Below, one piece after another: positions 31,475-43,975 of a stretch of 64,000 nucleotides of DNA (positions are counted from its first letter, which is position 1; each line of letters starts with the position of its first letter). Both the position numbers and the translations under genes were made by a program. The notes beneath the pieces are model-generated. The model had not been told where the DNA came from and searched no databases. It saw nothing but the letters and a program-made list of their open reading frames with translations. Source of the stretch: Anadara kagoshimensis (lineage: Eukaryota; Mollusca; Bivalvia; Arcoida; Arcidae); the NCBI GenBank assembly GCA_021292105.1, contig CM037871.1, positions 38,689,182 to 38,753,181 on the forward strand. The letters are read 5' to 3'.

Positions 31475-32990
31475 AGTTTGTAATAATTTTCATATGTATA
31501 TATATGACACTAATAAAATATTTTAAACTCGAACTTTACTGTTCAAAAACGGTACCATGTAAGCTAAGGCAGTTCTGATTATTTTAGTTAGACTACGGAC
31601 TCTGTCGTAAATTTACGTGTGTTACAAGATTTAATTATTTCCATAGATCACCTAATGTGTATTGAAACAGGAAGCCGATGGGGAAATATTTCTTGGTCCA
31701 AACAATATGCTACTTTGTGTTTTTATTCTTGTGGATGAAGTTTATTACAAAATGACATGGAAAGATTTTTGTTAATTAAAAAAGAAATATATTTCTCTCT
31801 TTTGGTGTCTTGCCACAATACATCATTCACATAACCATAAATTTTTATGCACGTATATGTCATATTATATTTTTTAAAGATATTTTGTAATAAAATATTT
31901 TTAAAAAATATATATTTTATTCAGAATATTTAAAAATTATATATATAATAAGATGATACACATCTGTCATCAGTACATGTAATACAGATGCAGATAGATA
32001 GATTAAATGTCGCTGCACATACATACATTACATATCCCGGGCCAAGGTACTTTAGATTTCTAAATATTCAATTTCTAATTAGTTATTACACCCATAAAAA
32101 CCACTTATAATAATGAATGATAATTTTATTGCCTGAAACAGACTTCCATCGGTTATCACCAGAGTACAAGCTCCCTTCAATGAGATTTGGTCACAGAAAC
32201 AAACGCCAGATCACATTTCGCATCACTTGGTAAATGACTTGGTGTCGGGAAAATGAAATTAAAAAAACCGCGGGGTCACATTTCAAATTTCTAGAAACAG
32301 ACCCAGTAAAACAAGATAAGTAAAGTTATATTTTTATTCATATTTTCTAAGATAAAAGATAACAGAAAGGTACAAAAATCTTATGTAAACTGATAAGTGG
32401 TTGTAACTAACACGTGGTTTTTCTGAAGTACCTTATGTATAACGATACAGCAACCGACAGTTCTAACTCGGCGCTTTTAATGTACAACATTGACAAGTGT
32501 GGTAGAAAAGTCATAAAATTTTCTCGAACATTGGTATCAGATTTTATTATAGAAATGCTTGCAAAGTGCGAAAAGATGGAAAACATAGAAGTATGATAAA
32601 TTGTCAACAAGAAGGTATCAATGTCCCCACTCCACAGTCAGCAGGTGTCAGGTATCTTAGTACAGACGTTACCCTAGTAGCATGCAGTATTATTTTATTA
32701 TTGTGATATATTGGTGTTGTTTACGTCATCTGATAGATATTATTTTGTTTTTTTTGGTTTTTCTTCGTTCTTTTTATTATTATCAAGATCATCAACATTA
32801 TTATTATTATTATTATTCACCCGTAGAAGTTGTCTAAAACTGTTCTATTCTCTAGGACTATTTTCCCATTCCATATAACAGAGACATATAAAACCCTTTT
32901 GAAAATAATGTCTCTGCAAATAATACGCATGCACGTTATTTTTGCAACTTTTATTTGTTATAGTTTTGCAACTTTTATTTGTTATATTTT
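31475..32990. other. Unassigned AT-rich sequence
   Basis: No gene or repeat family recognised beyond a short (ATT)n run near 32798-32816. Confidence 0.4.
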
Positions 32991-32997
32991 TGCAGCA

Positions 32998-33712
32998 TAA
33001 ATGTGTCACAGTATATGTTTGCACTATGAATGTGCTATATGTTTGCACTATAAATGTGCTATATGTTTGCACTATAAATGTGCTATATGTTCGCACTATA
33101 AATGTGCTATATGTTTGCACTATGAATGTGCTATATGTTTGCACTATGAATGTGCTATATGTTTGCACTATGAATGTGCTATATGTTTGCACTATAAATG
33201 TGTTATATGTTTGCACTATGAATGTGCTATATGTTTGCACTATAAATGTGCTATATGTTTGCACTATAAATGTGCTATATGTTTGCACTATAAATGTGCT
33301 ATATGTTTGCACTATGAATGTGCTATATGTTTGCACTATAAATGTGTTATATGTTTGCACTATAAATGTGCTATATGTTTGCACTATAAATGTGTTATAT
33401 GTTTGCACTATGAATGTGCTATATGTTTGCACTATAAATGTGCTATATGTTTGCACTATGAATGTGCTATATGTTTGCACTATAAATGTGCTATATGTTT
33501 GCACTATAAATGTGCTATATGTTTGCACTATAAATGTGCTATATGTTTGCACTATGAATGTGCTATATGTTTGCACTATAAATGTGTTATATGTTTGCAC
33601 TATAAATGTGCTATATGTTTTCACTATAAATGTGTTATATGTTTGCACTATAAATGTGCTATATGTTTGTACTATAAATGTGCTATATGTTTGCACTATG
33701 AATGTGCTATTT
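32998..33712. repeat. 24-bp minisatellite, about 29 copies
   Basis: The unit is TATGTTTGCACTATAAATGT plus GCTA, with two main variable sites (ATAAAT/ATGAAT and GCTA/GTTA). The array is open in several frames on both strands because the unit is a multiple of three. Positions 33241-33360 and 33481-33600 are identical, showing a copied block of about eight units at a 240-bp offset. Confidence 0.95.
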
Positions 33713-34256
33713 CTTACTGTATGATGGAAGCTGCTACTTACTTAATCACTAATGTCCAAAGTAGAATGAATTTATTTCACGATTTTCGTCAGTTTAGGCT
33801 CTGATTAATCCCATGTCTAAATTTTTGAAAAATTATTTTTCACAGAAATGTTCAAAATTGCTTGATTCCGTCATTTTTTAAAATTTTAGTGGAGGGTACA
33901 AATAGAACTCTTTCCCAGGGAATATTTACAGCTCCATTATGTACATGTGATTCAGCGAGACATTTCTATCCTATGTTTGCTGTAACATACATTATTGTTT
34001 ATTCCCGCATCTTGCTGCACGTGAATGCACGTGTGTGTTAGAAGATGATGTTTATATAGATATTCTAATTAGTTGAATAAGCACTTATTGAATTAATCTA
34101 CTGCCAGGATAATAATTGATCATTTATTTGAGGATTTTACACTAAATAAGCAACACGCACAGCTCATATTCAACAAATAACTTTGATAATATTTGACATC
34201 AACTGAGAAAAATTAAAGGGACTGTTAACACAAATGTTATTTATTTCGCAAAAGTC
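33713..34256. other. Unassigned sequence
   Basis: Nothing recognised. Confidence 0.4.
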
Positions 34257-34259
34257 CTC

Positions 34260-34293
<34 letters not shown>

Positions 34294-34400
34294 TATTGCA
34301 AAAAGCAAACAATACATTGCTATAGCATTACAAAACAAATTGAATTATGTAACAACATGACAAAAAACAAATAAATAACAGAGAACAGTCAGGAGTTGAG
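34257..34400 (-). mobile_element. Retroposon 3' end with (ATT)n tail
   Basis: (AAT)n at 34260-34290, then ACTTTATTGCAAAAAGC (AATAAAG in element direction). The reverse complement matches 24.10-24.22 kb over about 120 bp. Confidence 0.65.
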
Positions 34401-34572
34401 CTAGCGACTCCACGCACGTGTATGGCTCCTGGTCAAAACAGTTAATTCCTGGTTAATTATAGTATATATACATTTGTCATGTCACGCATGCATGTTGTAA
34501 ATGTAATTGTAATATCTTATATGATCTCTATGTTGTAAATGTGCAATTATGAGAAATAAAGAAATTTTAATT

Positions 34573-34814
34573 TGGTCACAATTTCACAATCATTTTCTTT
34601 ATCTTAAATCTGGTAAATGCAATATTGCAATAATTTTGTTTATGTTTGGAATATTCAGGAATTTAAGGTGTGTTTTGCAGTTCAGTCAAAGCTTATTGCA
34701 GCAATATTTTAATTCTGTCGAAACCTATTATGGGTATTATAATAAAATGCTGCGGAAATCAATCAGATTAAAAATAAAGAAAATCGTATTTATGGAATGA
34801 TTGTGAAACTGGCC
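34573..34814. mobile_element. CCCCGG-type MITE, diverged copy
   Basis: The left end TTTCACAATCATTTTCTTTA and the right end GGAATGATTGTGAAACTGGC frame a diverged interior. It shares GGCC with the next copy, so the two abut head to tail. Confidence 0.6.
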
Positions 34815-35069
34815 CCGGTTTCACAATCATTCCTTAGCTAAGATTTTCCTTAACTGAAATCTTGCAAAATTTCAAATCTTTATAATTTTGTTAATTTTCA
34901 AGATATTCAAGAATTTAAGCTGTCATTTTTAAGATTAATTCTAGATTAAAACATTTGCATTTAGTTTTGAGAAAAGTATTCACCAGTATTTCCAAAAAGA
35001 GATTAATGAAATTTGTTCAATTTAAGTTAAGGAAAAACTTAGCAAAGGAATGATTGTGAAACTGGGGCC
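34811..35069. mobile_element. CCCCGG-type MITE, copy 4
   Basis: GGCCCCGGTTTCACAATCAT, TCCTTAGCTAAGATTTTCC on the left; GCAAAGGAATGATTGTGAAA, CTGGGGCC on the right. The interior aligns with 30614-30874 in reverse order of its two halves. Confidence 0.78.
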
Positions 35070-35201
35070 TAGTTACACATTTATTTCTTAACTAAGATTT
35101 TGATTAATATAAATATGACAATTTTAGATGTTATTTCAAAAATCATTCTACGCTTATTACAAAGATAGTCTAATTTTGAAGACATTTTTCAGTTGTAGTA
35201 C

Positions 35202-35300
35202 TGTCATATACCATTTTTTGAATTTAATCATAAAATACATTCAAAAAATGGTATATTTTGAATGTATTTTATGATTAAATTAAAAAAATGGCATATGACA
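35202..35300. mobile_element. Miniature palindromic element, double unit
   Basis: 99 bp. Ends TGTCATATACC and GGCATATGACA, flanked by GTAC at 35198-35201 and 35301-35304. The interior has two inverted units joined at ATGGTATATTTTGAATG. Confidence 0.85.
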
Positions 35301-35572
35301 GTACCATAAAACTTGGCCAAAATTGTTATATGATATGTGACATTTAAATAAACTGTTTACAACCTTAACTATCTCAATTATTCATGAATATTCTGTAGTG
35401 AAATAAGTGCAAAAACTATTTATAATGTAACTCTCGTGAAATCATCTTTCTTTCCTTCCCTTTTTAACGAATCTCGCCTCACCTCTCACCTATCCTCTTC
35501 GTGCCCATTGGCACATAAGGTCCCGATTTTAACGAATAGGGCCCATGAATAGAAATTTCTCAATTCAATTCT

Positions 35573-35945
35573 TTATTAACCAAAAGTATACACTTATAGG
35601 TTTAACTTTACGACAAAATCAATTGTATGGCGGCATAATAATATAAGTGTATGACAATCATTAAACACAATGCAATGATGTAATGTGATGTAATGCGGCG
35701 GTGGATGGACAAACCAATATGAAACAATATTAACAACTCCTTTTAGTTGCTGTGGCTAGATATAAGCCTAGATTACGTAATAACTTAATATTCTGTGCAC
35801 ATAATAACTGCACTAATTTATAACTAGATGGTCTAGCACAATAATATTTTTTTATATAAGCTGATCTGAGATCTGAGTAGAACGGACATACAAGTATGAA
35901 ATGAAATTCGTCCTCTTTCTCTTGTAAAGTACATTTGGTACACAA
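35573..35945 (-). mobile_element. 5'-truncated LINE, C-terminal fragment and 3' UTR
   Basis: The minus-strand frame at 35945-35730 encodes the C-terminal zinc-knuckle region of a LINE ORF2 (CTKCTLQEKEDEFHFILVCP, FYSDLR, ending LATATKRSC). A 3' UTR of about 155 bp and a tail complementary to TCAATTCAATTCTTTATTAA follow. Its family differs from both the 7.2-12.2 kb LINE and the 19.4 kb LINE. Confidence 0.8.
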
Positions 35946-36149
35946 ATGAAATAAAACGAACCCATGTTATACAATTTCCCTTAGATACAGTGGTTTCAAA
36001 ATGTTTGTCGCTTCTTGACTGGTTTCAAAATGTTTGTCGCTTTTTGACTTTGTTTGGTTGCCTCTGTAATGAATTTGTGTTATGTCGTTTTCTCAGCATT
36101 GGTCATTATATTACCAAATATAAACATGTTTACAGTGTCAGTTTTATTA

Positions 36150-36873
36150 GTCCCCTGCCGGCGAAACCGTCTATCTGTTCACCTGTCTGTCTGTCCGAAG
36201 AAATTGTATCCGAACTCCTCCTAAATTACTGAAAGGATTTGATTGAAACTAAGCAGAAATGTTTAGTAGATAGTGCTGTGTTGCATAATCAAAGATGGTT
36301 GCCGTTGATAGGTCAACTGACCAGATTCTGCATTGTGATTGGTCCAGATAAAAACGTTGATTAAAAATCAAGTTCTAAAGCTAAAAGATTGAAAGTTGGT
36401 ATACAAGTAGAATGTTTTAGGAGACATCATAATTCTATGTGTTTGACATCCGTCTGTCCGTCCGTCCGTCAATCTGTTTGTCTGTTAAGAGAACTTGTAT
36501 CCACAACTCCTCCTAAACTACCGAAGGGATTTGATTGAAACTAAACTGAAATGATTAGTAGATAGTTCTGTGTTGCATATTCAAAGATAATTGTTGTTTA
36601 ATGGTCATTTGACCAGATTCTGCTAGCTTTCTCTTGAATATCAATATATTAGATTTAGCTAACTCTCAATTTCAGTTTGTTTGTTTGGAACGCACACTCT
36701 GCATTAAATTTATTTGTATGATATATGCACCCTAATAATTTAACTTATGATATATTAAAGAATGTTTGGTCCTATACCATGTTTACACTTTTATTTGACA
36801 GGCCAGCATTCCAAAAATATAACATTATTAACATGTTTGGTTTTTTTATTTCCAACTTTCAACGGCAGGGGAC
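36150..36873. mobile_element. Non-autonomous element with 11-bp inverted ends and an internal duplication
   Basis: Ends GTCCCCTGCCG (36150-36160) and CGGCAGGGGAC (36863-36873) are perfect complements. Inside, a segment of roughly 200 bp containing ACTCCTCCTAAA, GGATTTGATTGAAACTAA and GACCAGATTCTGC occurs twice at an offset of about 310 bp. CTGTCTGTCCG and CCGTCCGTCCGTC microsatellites precede each copy. No coding. Confidence 0.65.
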
Positions 36874-37860
36874 ATGAATTGCTTTCAACACTTACTGTAA
36901 GCTTGTAAACAGTTGTCTCAATATGTACAAGTGTTTACCCGTTTTCTGATTCTATCTGTTTATTTAATTATTTTGGAGTTTTTGGGCGTTAATTTCTCGG
37001 TTATAAATTGCAGTTTTTCTTGAAAAACAACATTTGGCGGTGTTTGTTACACTCAGAGTGTTTACCGATCACAATATTTATTTACATTCGAGGCCAGAGT
37101 TCTCGATGTCCGTTAAATGCTCTAAATATAGTCAGTTGTTTGTCTGTGGCTTGTGTTCTACGTAAGTTGTCATGTCGGTGAGCAACCCGGCACATGCCGG
37201 TGAATAGCCCGGTACTTATCGGTGTGTAAGCCGGCACTGGTTTGAAGGATTTTTTTGTAAGATCGATTTTCACCCCCAAACCCCCCCCCCCCCCCCCCAT
37301 CTCCATTTTATTCATATATTTATATACTTTATTGATGATCTGTCTCTAACTTGCCAAAATCTTTGCCAATGCATGTTATCAATTTCATTTTTTGAAATAG
37401 GGTGACATCAAATTGCACTATGGGAACTCGGGTTATGCTGGTGAAATTGAAGACGAGTTCTATTTTATACCAGGGAAACTTCGGCCGTGCTCTTACTGCA
37501 GCACTGGTGAATTCGAAATTAAACACTAGTTTCATATTATTATGGCCTGCTCATTAAATGTAATTAAGGACTCATTGGCGAATTTATGAAATATTCATAT
37601 ATATGTATTCTTTAAGTTTCTTAACTTCACAGGTGTGTCTTCAATATAACTACCATACAGATATATGCCACACACTTTGTATCATTCTTCGAATAGTAAT
37701 TTTCATGCTACATACATGTACATACCATTGTCAGATACATGTTGCAAATTAAACTTTGCCAAAACATTCATCAGTTTAAATTTTTTTATAAACAGAAAAA
37801 AATGAAAATGACATTCTCTTTCTTGGAATTATTTTAAAACGAAATTTGCAAGTAACGAAT
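36874..37860. other. Unassigned sequence with poly-C
   Basis: A C-run at 37276-37298, and three GCCGG / GCCCGG motifs at 37185-37235. No gene recognised. Confidence 0.4.
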
Positions 37861-37864
37861 TACG

Positions 37865-37866
37865 AT

Positions 37867-37921
<55 letters not shown>

Positions 37922-37923
37922 TT
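37865..37923. repeat. (TTTA)n microsatellite
   Basis: About 14 tetramers. Confidence 0.95.
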
Positions 37924-38717
37924 GCAATAACGACATATTTTCTACAGTGGATTCAAAGTAGGGGGATTATGCATAGGTTTAAGACTAAAACTTTATTACT
38001 GGATACTGCGTCATCAAAGTATCTTTGATGATTGTCCAAAGTCAAGAGGTTATCTCCCGCGTCAATCGTTAACAGCTTATTTGACCTTGGGTTCTGATAA
38101 GAACGTGTGCACTTACCTATTATTTGTCAATAAGAGTAATTTAGAAGTGTGTCATTACAGTATTTCTGATGGTATCTCATAATCAGTGCCTACCTGCATC
38201 ACACTCTATCCTACCCTGCCCCGCCCTACCCCACTATACCTACCTACTAACCAGTAGTATTGTAGTAATTTTCTCTAGGTACCCCTATTTCTTCCGCCAC
38301 CACCGATATAAGCGAAAGCATCATGCAAGATACAAGATACAAATAGCTCATGATATATACAACAATAAAACACATATATATTAATTTCTTAAAAGTATTA
38401 TAGGAGACTATAAAAGTAAATATAAACAATTATATATACATTATATATATATGCTGAAATAAAATAGGGATGGATGTTAAAAAAGTATAACATTAATAAA
38501 ATCATTTATGAAGATAAAAACACTACTGCAGAATTTGGCTGCTATTTTCATCGTGACTGGAGTGTAAAACACCATTAACATTACCCCCACACCACACGAC
38601 TCAAGTCAGCTTTTAGACTTTCTCCAAACGAAGATTACCAACTTTACTACTTCCTGTTCATACTAAACTTTTGATCAATTAATTTTACCTTATTATTTCT
38701 TTTGAAAAATAAATTGG

Positions 38718-38912
38718 GATTTCATTCATTCATTCATTCATTCATTCATTCATTCATTCATTCATTCATTCATTCATTCATTCATTCATTCATTCATCCA
38801 TCCATCCATCCATCCATCCATCCATCCATCCATTCATTCATTCATTCATTCATTCATTCATTCATTCATTCATTCATTCATTTATTTATTTATTTATTTA
38901 TCTATTTATGTA
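38718..38912. repeat. (ATTC)n-(ATCC)n-(ATTC)n-(ATTT)n microsatellite
   Basis: A compound tetranucleotide array; the ATCC block (about 38795-38832) sits symmetrically inside ATTC blocks. Confidence 0.95.
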
Positions 38913-39059
38913 ATTCCACACAAGTAATTTAATTCAGTAGTAGTGACCAAGTTATGTTTTATATTTTAGTGGCTGAATTATTAATTGTTTTGCTTACTTC
39001 TGATACTAAAATGAGGGGAAAAAATATTTTATTGAACGTGTAACGATTTTTTGAGGAAA

Positions 39060-39146
39060 AAAAATTAAATTAAATTAAATTAAATTAAATTAAATTAAAT
39101 TAAATTAAATTAAATTAAATTAAATTAAATTAAATTAAATTAAATA
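39060..39146. repeat. (AATTA)n microsatellite
   Basis: About 17 pentamers. Confidence 0.95.
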
Positions 39147-40018
39147 GAACAAATAAATAAAATAAATAATGAAACTAAAACACAAGTAATTGTTCACTAC
39201 ATGTAAAATATGCTACACTTTATTAAATTTATACAATAATTACTAATTGAATGGAAAAATCACTACATGTAAACAATCCTATACTTTATTGAAAAAAATA
39301 CTTTATTAAATACAATAATTGCTAATTGAATATTGGAAAACTGTGTTTGATTTGACGATTTATACCAAACTGTTTAACTGTATTACGGATGAGTCGCCAG
39401 TGTATTGGAAGTGACAATTAGCTCAATAACGAAATTGGTGATAACGTGTGGGGGTTAAACTCCGTGGTTTTTGACAACTAATAAATAAACCATTTAATTA
39501 GTGCCTAATTGATATCAACACCCTTCATTGTGTCCAGATTTTTATGTGTATACTCCTTTCTTTATATCGGAACTAGAGAGAATTATTAATATAATGTTGT
39601 GCGATGTTTATCAGATGGCGAGAAATGCCAAAACATTGGCACGGGTCGGACAGCGTGATCAATATCATTGAATCCAAACAGATGGCACAGGTGAACGGAT
39701 TGGTTTGTTACACCTTTTATTGGCTGTTTACCGAAAAAGACCCAGAAATATTAATTTGACAGGTGAAAAATAGATTTGGTGAACAAAATAACGGTTAACT
39801 TGGATTGAATGTTCTCAGTGTCTTCGTCATTTTGAAGAGATTTTTTAAAAAATTTTACCGAGAAAATAATTTTTAAAAAATTCTGCAGAGTTAAACTTCG
39901 GTAAAAATTAAATAATTTTTTTAAAAGCTGATTTGATTCTTCAAATAAATTTCTTGAAAAAGTGACAATTGGTTCGATATAAACATAATAATAATAATAA
40001 TATAATAATAATAATATA

Positions 40019-40051
<33 letters not shown>

Positions 40052-40235
40052 ATTATGAATTTGCAATGCTACTGAGAATTGCAAAGTCATTCTGAATACA
40101 TACACCATTTTTGAAGTCGCTGATGTAACTTGATATCAAGTCATGTCATGGCAAAGTTTCAAAACTACAACACTAGTACATGTGTACTAAGCAAATCCCG
40201 GCAAAAACGTCTCCCTTTTTTTTTGACTGGGAAAT
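39147..40235. other. Unassigned AT-rich sequence
   Basis: Contains short (AAT)n and (TTA)n runs near 39985-40048 that can pair with each other, and a small duplicated CACTACATGTAAA..TACTTTATT segment (39195-39225 and 39262-39290). No gene. Confidence 0.4.
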
Positions 40236-40328
40236 AGATTACGGTCATAGATGCTGCCCGGCTGGGATTCGAATTCACGACGCCTGTTATATGAATGAGT
40301 TTTAGCTCGACCACGTGGCTCTACAACA
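40236..40328 (-). mobile_element. tRNA-like SINE head
   Basis: The reverse complement reads AGAGCCACGTGGTCGAGCTA (A-box-like) and, after about 30 bp, GAATTCGAATCCC (B box). This looks like the leucine/serine-tRNA-like head of a SINE. The rest of the element is not clear. Confidence 0.5.
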
Positions 40329-40329
40329 T

Positions 40330-41930
40330 GCCGTAAAGTTCCATGTTATATCACCGGCATGTATTGAAGGTGCTACTTTTATTTTTAGGATAGTCAGACA
40401 GACAGACAGATGTGTTTATCTACAATGTCTTTGTAACATGTTTGTGTGAAATTCTAAGGGCCAACATTGTGGATGTGCTAATTAACGAAATAAACAGATG
40501 AGTCAAAAAATGCCGGAAGTCCTGTTTGACTGCCAATAAAATACAAAACGAAATACGGAAATGATAGGACAGCAAATCGCCGTCTAATGGAAAATAGCTC
40601 GGATTTCTTACGCGAAAAACACAAAAATCCTACCGTTTGGACTTTAAGAGAAAGAGAGTTTTTAATACCCAACGTGCTTCAATAATGAATTGGACAGTTA
40701 AGGCATAATAGAGAGAGAATCCCATAATCGTTTTTCTATGAATAAGCATATGCAAAATTAGACGGACTTTGTGGAATATCATTTATATGAAAGACCACAA
40801 AAATGTAACAAAAGAGTAAGAGTAATGTATCATGTGAATGCGAATCAATAAAAGATTTGTCATTAGACCCATAAATCATTGGTATTAGCTAAAATCGAAC
40901 GCAGTTTGCAAGACAAACGATCCTCACAGTATCACGGAGAATCATAAATAAGTCATCCGAACGCACTTAAACATCCGAGGAAATACCGTTTAATTCGAGA
41001 TCTTGATTCGGCTTAGCTTAAATAGTAAAATACAATTAATTGGCCGTAATAAATGTAATCTTTTGTTAAGTCGAAAATACGAAGATGAGCCATTAATTGT
41101 CGTTCGTCTCTGGCAGTCTACATTTCTTGAAATAAAGCGAGCGAGAGTAAAGCTGAATTACTCAGGTTATTCCAGCGGAATTTTATTGTGTAATTTTTGT
41201 TTTTTATTGTCAAGGCGATGAAAACAAAATCTTTCTGCTTGTTGTTAATAAAAACGAGATGAGATGGGACTTTCCTGACACCATGTTTATAATCCTCTCT
41301 ATAATTACCAGTGTTAAATTACTGTCATTATTTGCCGCAGTTCATCCCCTATACATCCAGTACGCGATCTTTTAGCAATAGGTCGACTCGTCAGCAACGG
41401 AAATCGTTTTTCTAAAGTTCCTCCTATTTCTGAGCATTAATTAACCATATTGCTTTCATACAACAATAATGATATTGACTACAAACATATCATTTGCTGA
41501 AAAAATCGTTTATGCTGGTTATTTAAAACCGGTTAGATATTACACATTAAGGGAGTGTTTGAAAGGCGTATTGATCGACAAGCACGTGGACAAACATTTC
41601 AAACACGCCGACACGCGTATAATTTGTATAAGAACATTATAATTGATAAATGAATACACGTCATTAAATTCCAATGACATTTTACTATACAGAGAGTTTA
41701 TTTTGAAAAATTTAGCGGTGTTTAGGTTTTAAATTAAATACTTTCATCATGACATTGGAATAAGTTCTGTACAAAAGATTATTGATGTTGTTGTAATTTC
41801 GTTTAACTTTGCATCAGCAATCTTTCAGCTTTTCGTGACGAGTTCAAAATTTATCTCTAGATCTTAGGAATAATCTATAAGAACAATTTGTGTATGCGCG
41901 AGATGTGCGATTGGTTTTGTGGCCCGTTTT
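40330..41930. other. Unassigned sequence
   Basis: No repeat or gene recognised; short frames are not supported by any family. Confidence 0.4.
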
Positions 41931-41934
41931 CTAG

Positions 41935-42170
41935 TGCACACCCATGGCGACTTTAAGGTTCTAGGCCTCATGGAGTCAGTATGTCCACCCGTCACATTAT
42001 ACTAAAAACCAGTTGAACCAGTCTATACTCTTTCCTCTATGTATAGTGTACCAGGCGAAGGAGCAGAATATCAAACTTGGAGGAAGTCTTATGTATGCCT
42101 CGATCGAAGTTTGAACCCACTACCTCCCGCTCTCCAAGGCGGACGCTCTACGACTGAGCCAATGGGGCGG
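41935..42170 (-). mobile_element. tRNA-headed SINE
   Basis: The reverse complement begins GACCGCCCCATTGGCTCAGT, CGTAGAGCG (A box), and has GGTAGTGGGTTCAAAC (B box) 33 bp further on. The body continues to about 41935. It is tRNA-like in spacing but the anticodon stem is imperfect, so I call a SINE head and not a working tRNA. Confidence 0.6.
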
Positions 42171-42368
42171 TCTTGTACAGGGTAATACGACTCTGGCAAA
42201 GTTTGATTGGAGGTGTTTAACTGGTCAACCACTATGAAATCCCTTGAATATAATTCATGCGAATTTAGCATTTATATTAAACACAAAAAGTTATGTGTGT
42301 AACTTTAATACAAGTATATGTGTGTTTGTCTCGTATCATTTACATTTTATAATATAAAACATGATACA

Positions 42369-42550
42369 ATGTTTAATTCTTCAACTTGCTTTCCTGATCC
42401 TATTATAACTTTATGTATTTTAAGCAAAGACTGTGGAGACGTGTTTACATAAGACCTTGGTCTTGTCTCAAATCTTTTCATTACTAGTATATATGTATAT
42501 GTATTTTACTGTACCATTGTATTTTGTGAATAAAATATCGTTTAAACTAC
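42369..42550 (+). mobile_element. LINE 3' UTR copy (same family as 19.4-19.9 kb)
   Basis: TTTAATTCTTCAACTTGCTT, GCAAAGACTGTGGAGACGTG, AAGACCTTGGTCTTGTCTC and GTGAATAAAATATCGTTTAA align with 19735-19905 at high identity. Strongly 5'-truncated. Confidence 0.75.
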
Positions 42551-42575
42551 ATATACAAACTGTATATAGAAGAAA

Positions 42576-42632
42576 ACTTTATTTATTTATTTATTTATTT
42601 TTTATTTATTTATTTATTTATTTATTTATTAT
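42576..42632. repeat. (TTTA)n microsatellite
   Basis: Tetramer run with one slip. Confidence 0.9.
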
Positions 42633-43116
42633 TTTCATTTTTTATTTTTTAAACAGGTATGTTCTTTTTATACCTTTTCCAAACGTCGATGCTCATTTTA
42701 ACCATCTAGACCTATAAAATTAATCGAATGAGACCCGTAATTAATTTCACCTGGTAGGACATATTCTGAAAATATATATTTGTTTCAGGTAGGGAGTCCA
42801 ATGGGTTTGCATAGACCACTGTTGATATTTTGTCTCTATACCTGTTAACGTGTTCGACCATGAAATTGAACGTGCGCCTGACCAATTTGTTTCATGCTGT
42901 TCATCTGTTAATAAATCCATTTCCTTAATGCATTATCATAAATAAAATATTTTAAACTTATCATTATGGGGTTCAAGTTTACCGATATCACAGTTTGAGC
43001 TTACCAAGAACGTTAATAATATCGATATTAGCAGGTGCGATAATTTGATAATCTGTCGTTAGTTCTCTAATGACTATAAAGATGCACTAGATATAAAATT
43101 CTAAAAAAATGTAAAA

Positions 43117-43125
43117 TAATAATAA

Positions 43126-43176
<51 letters not shown>
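43117..43176. repeat. (AATA)n microsatellite
   Basis: About 14 tetramers. Confidence 0.93.
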
Positions 43177-43569
43177 AATATATACAACTGAATATCATCT
43201 TATTAGAAATACGCGGACAGCAAGTCTCGCATGAAATATACAACTTGTCTTCTAAATATAACTTTACACTTTAATTTTATACATCAAGTTAAAGGAATAC
43301 AAAAATGTATCTCAATAATAAATGTGTAACAACGTTTTATCAAAATATATTCTTCAAATCTGTCATACCCCTTTTTGAAAAAATTGAAAAATGCTAAAAT
43401 CTTTATGCAAATCTTTAGTTTAATACCCAATGGACATACAGGTAAGTGCTGAATTTTCATATTAAAATTACAAGTGAAAGAAGTAAATATCAAATTTCTT
43501 AACTATATCCAAAATCTTTACGCCAATATTGACCACTAGGACTTATTTTTTTATATACTAAGTGTTACA

Positions 43570-43835
43570 CTTTTCAGACGAGGCAACACCAAAACAAGCG
43601 GCCTAGACAACACAAACAACAACAAAAAGGTCTAGAAACCACTACCAGCAACAACAATAAAAAACAAAATACCAAGACTACAAAAAAGCTACCATGACAA
43701 CATCAACGCAATAAACTACCAAGGACACAGCAGAGCGACCGACCTACACGACACCATCAACAAAACAAAGGAAAAAGACAACAATACAAAACATATTATC
43801 TAGACACCGCCAAAAATAAAACAACCTAAAGTGAA
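43570..43835. other. Strand-asymmetric A/C-rich tract
   Basis: Over about 260 bp the plus strand is dominated by A and C, with few T and G (for example ACAACAACAAAAAGG, CAGCAACAACAATAAAAAAC). It is not a simple tandem repeat and no coding is recognised. Confidence 0.6.
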
Positions 43836-43975
43836 CACCGCTTTATAAAAACCACCTTTCTGTAAAGTGAAAACGGTTATAGTGGCCACCTCTATATAAA
43901 AACAAACTGTCAATTAAATCCAGTGTTTTAAAGGTATATTTCCACTATGTTTTAAACCAAAAAGGGACTTATATA

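Noticed and set aside
32845-33804. Three long open frames on both strands
   Set aside because: All are produced by the 24-bp minisatellite, whose unit is divisible by three; the products are pure repeats.
42100-42168. Possible functional tRNA gene (minus strand)
   Set aside because: A and B boxes are present, but the anticodon stem is imperfect, no complete acceptor stem is visible and the homology continues into a SINE-like body.
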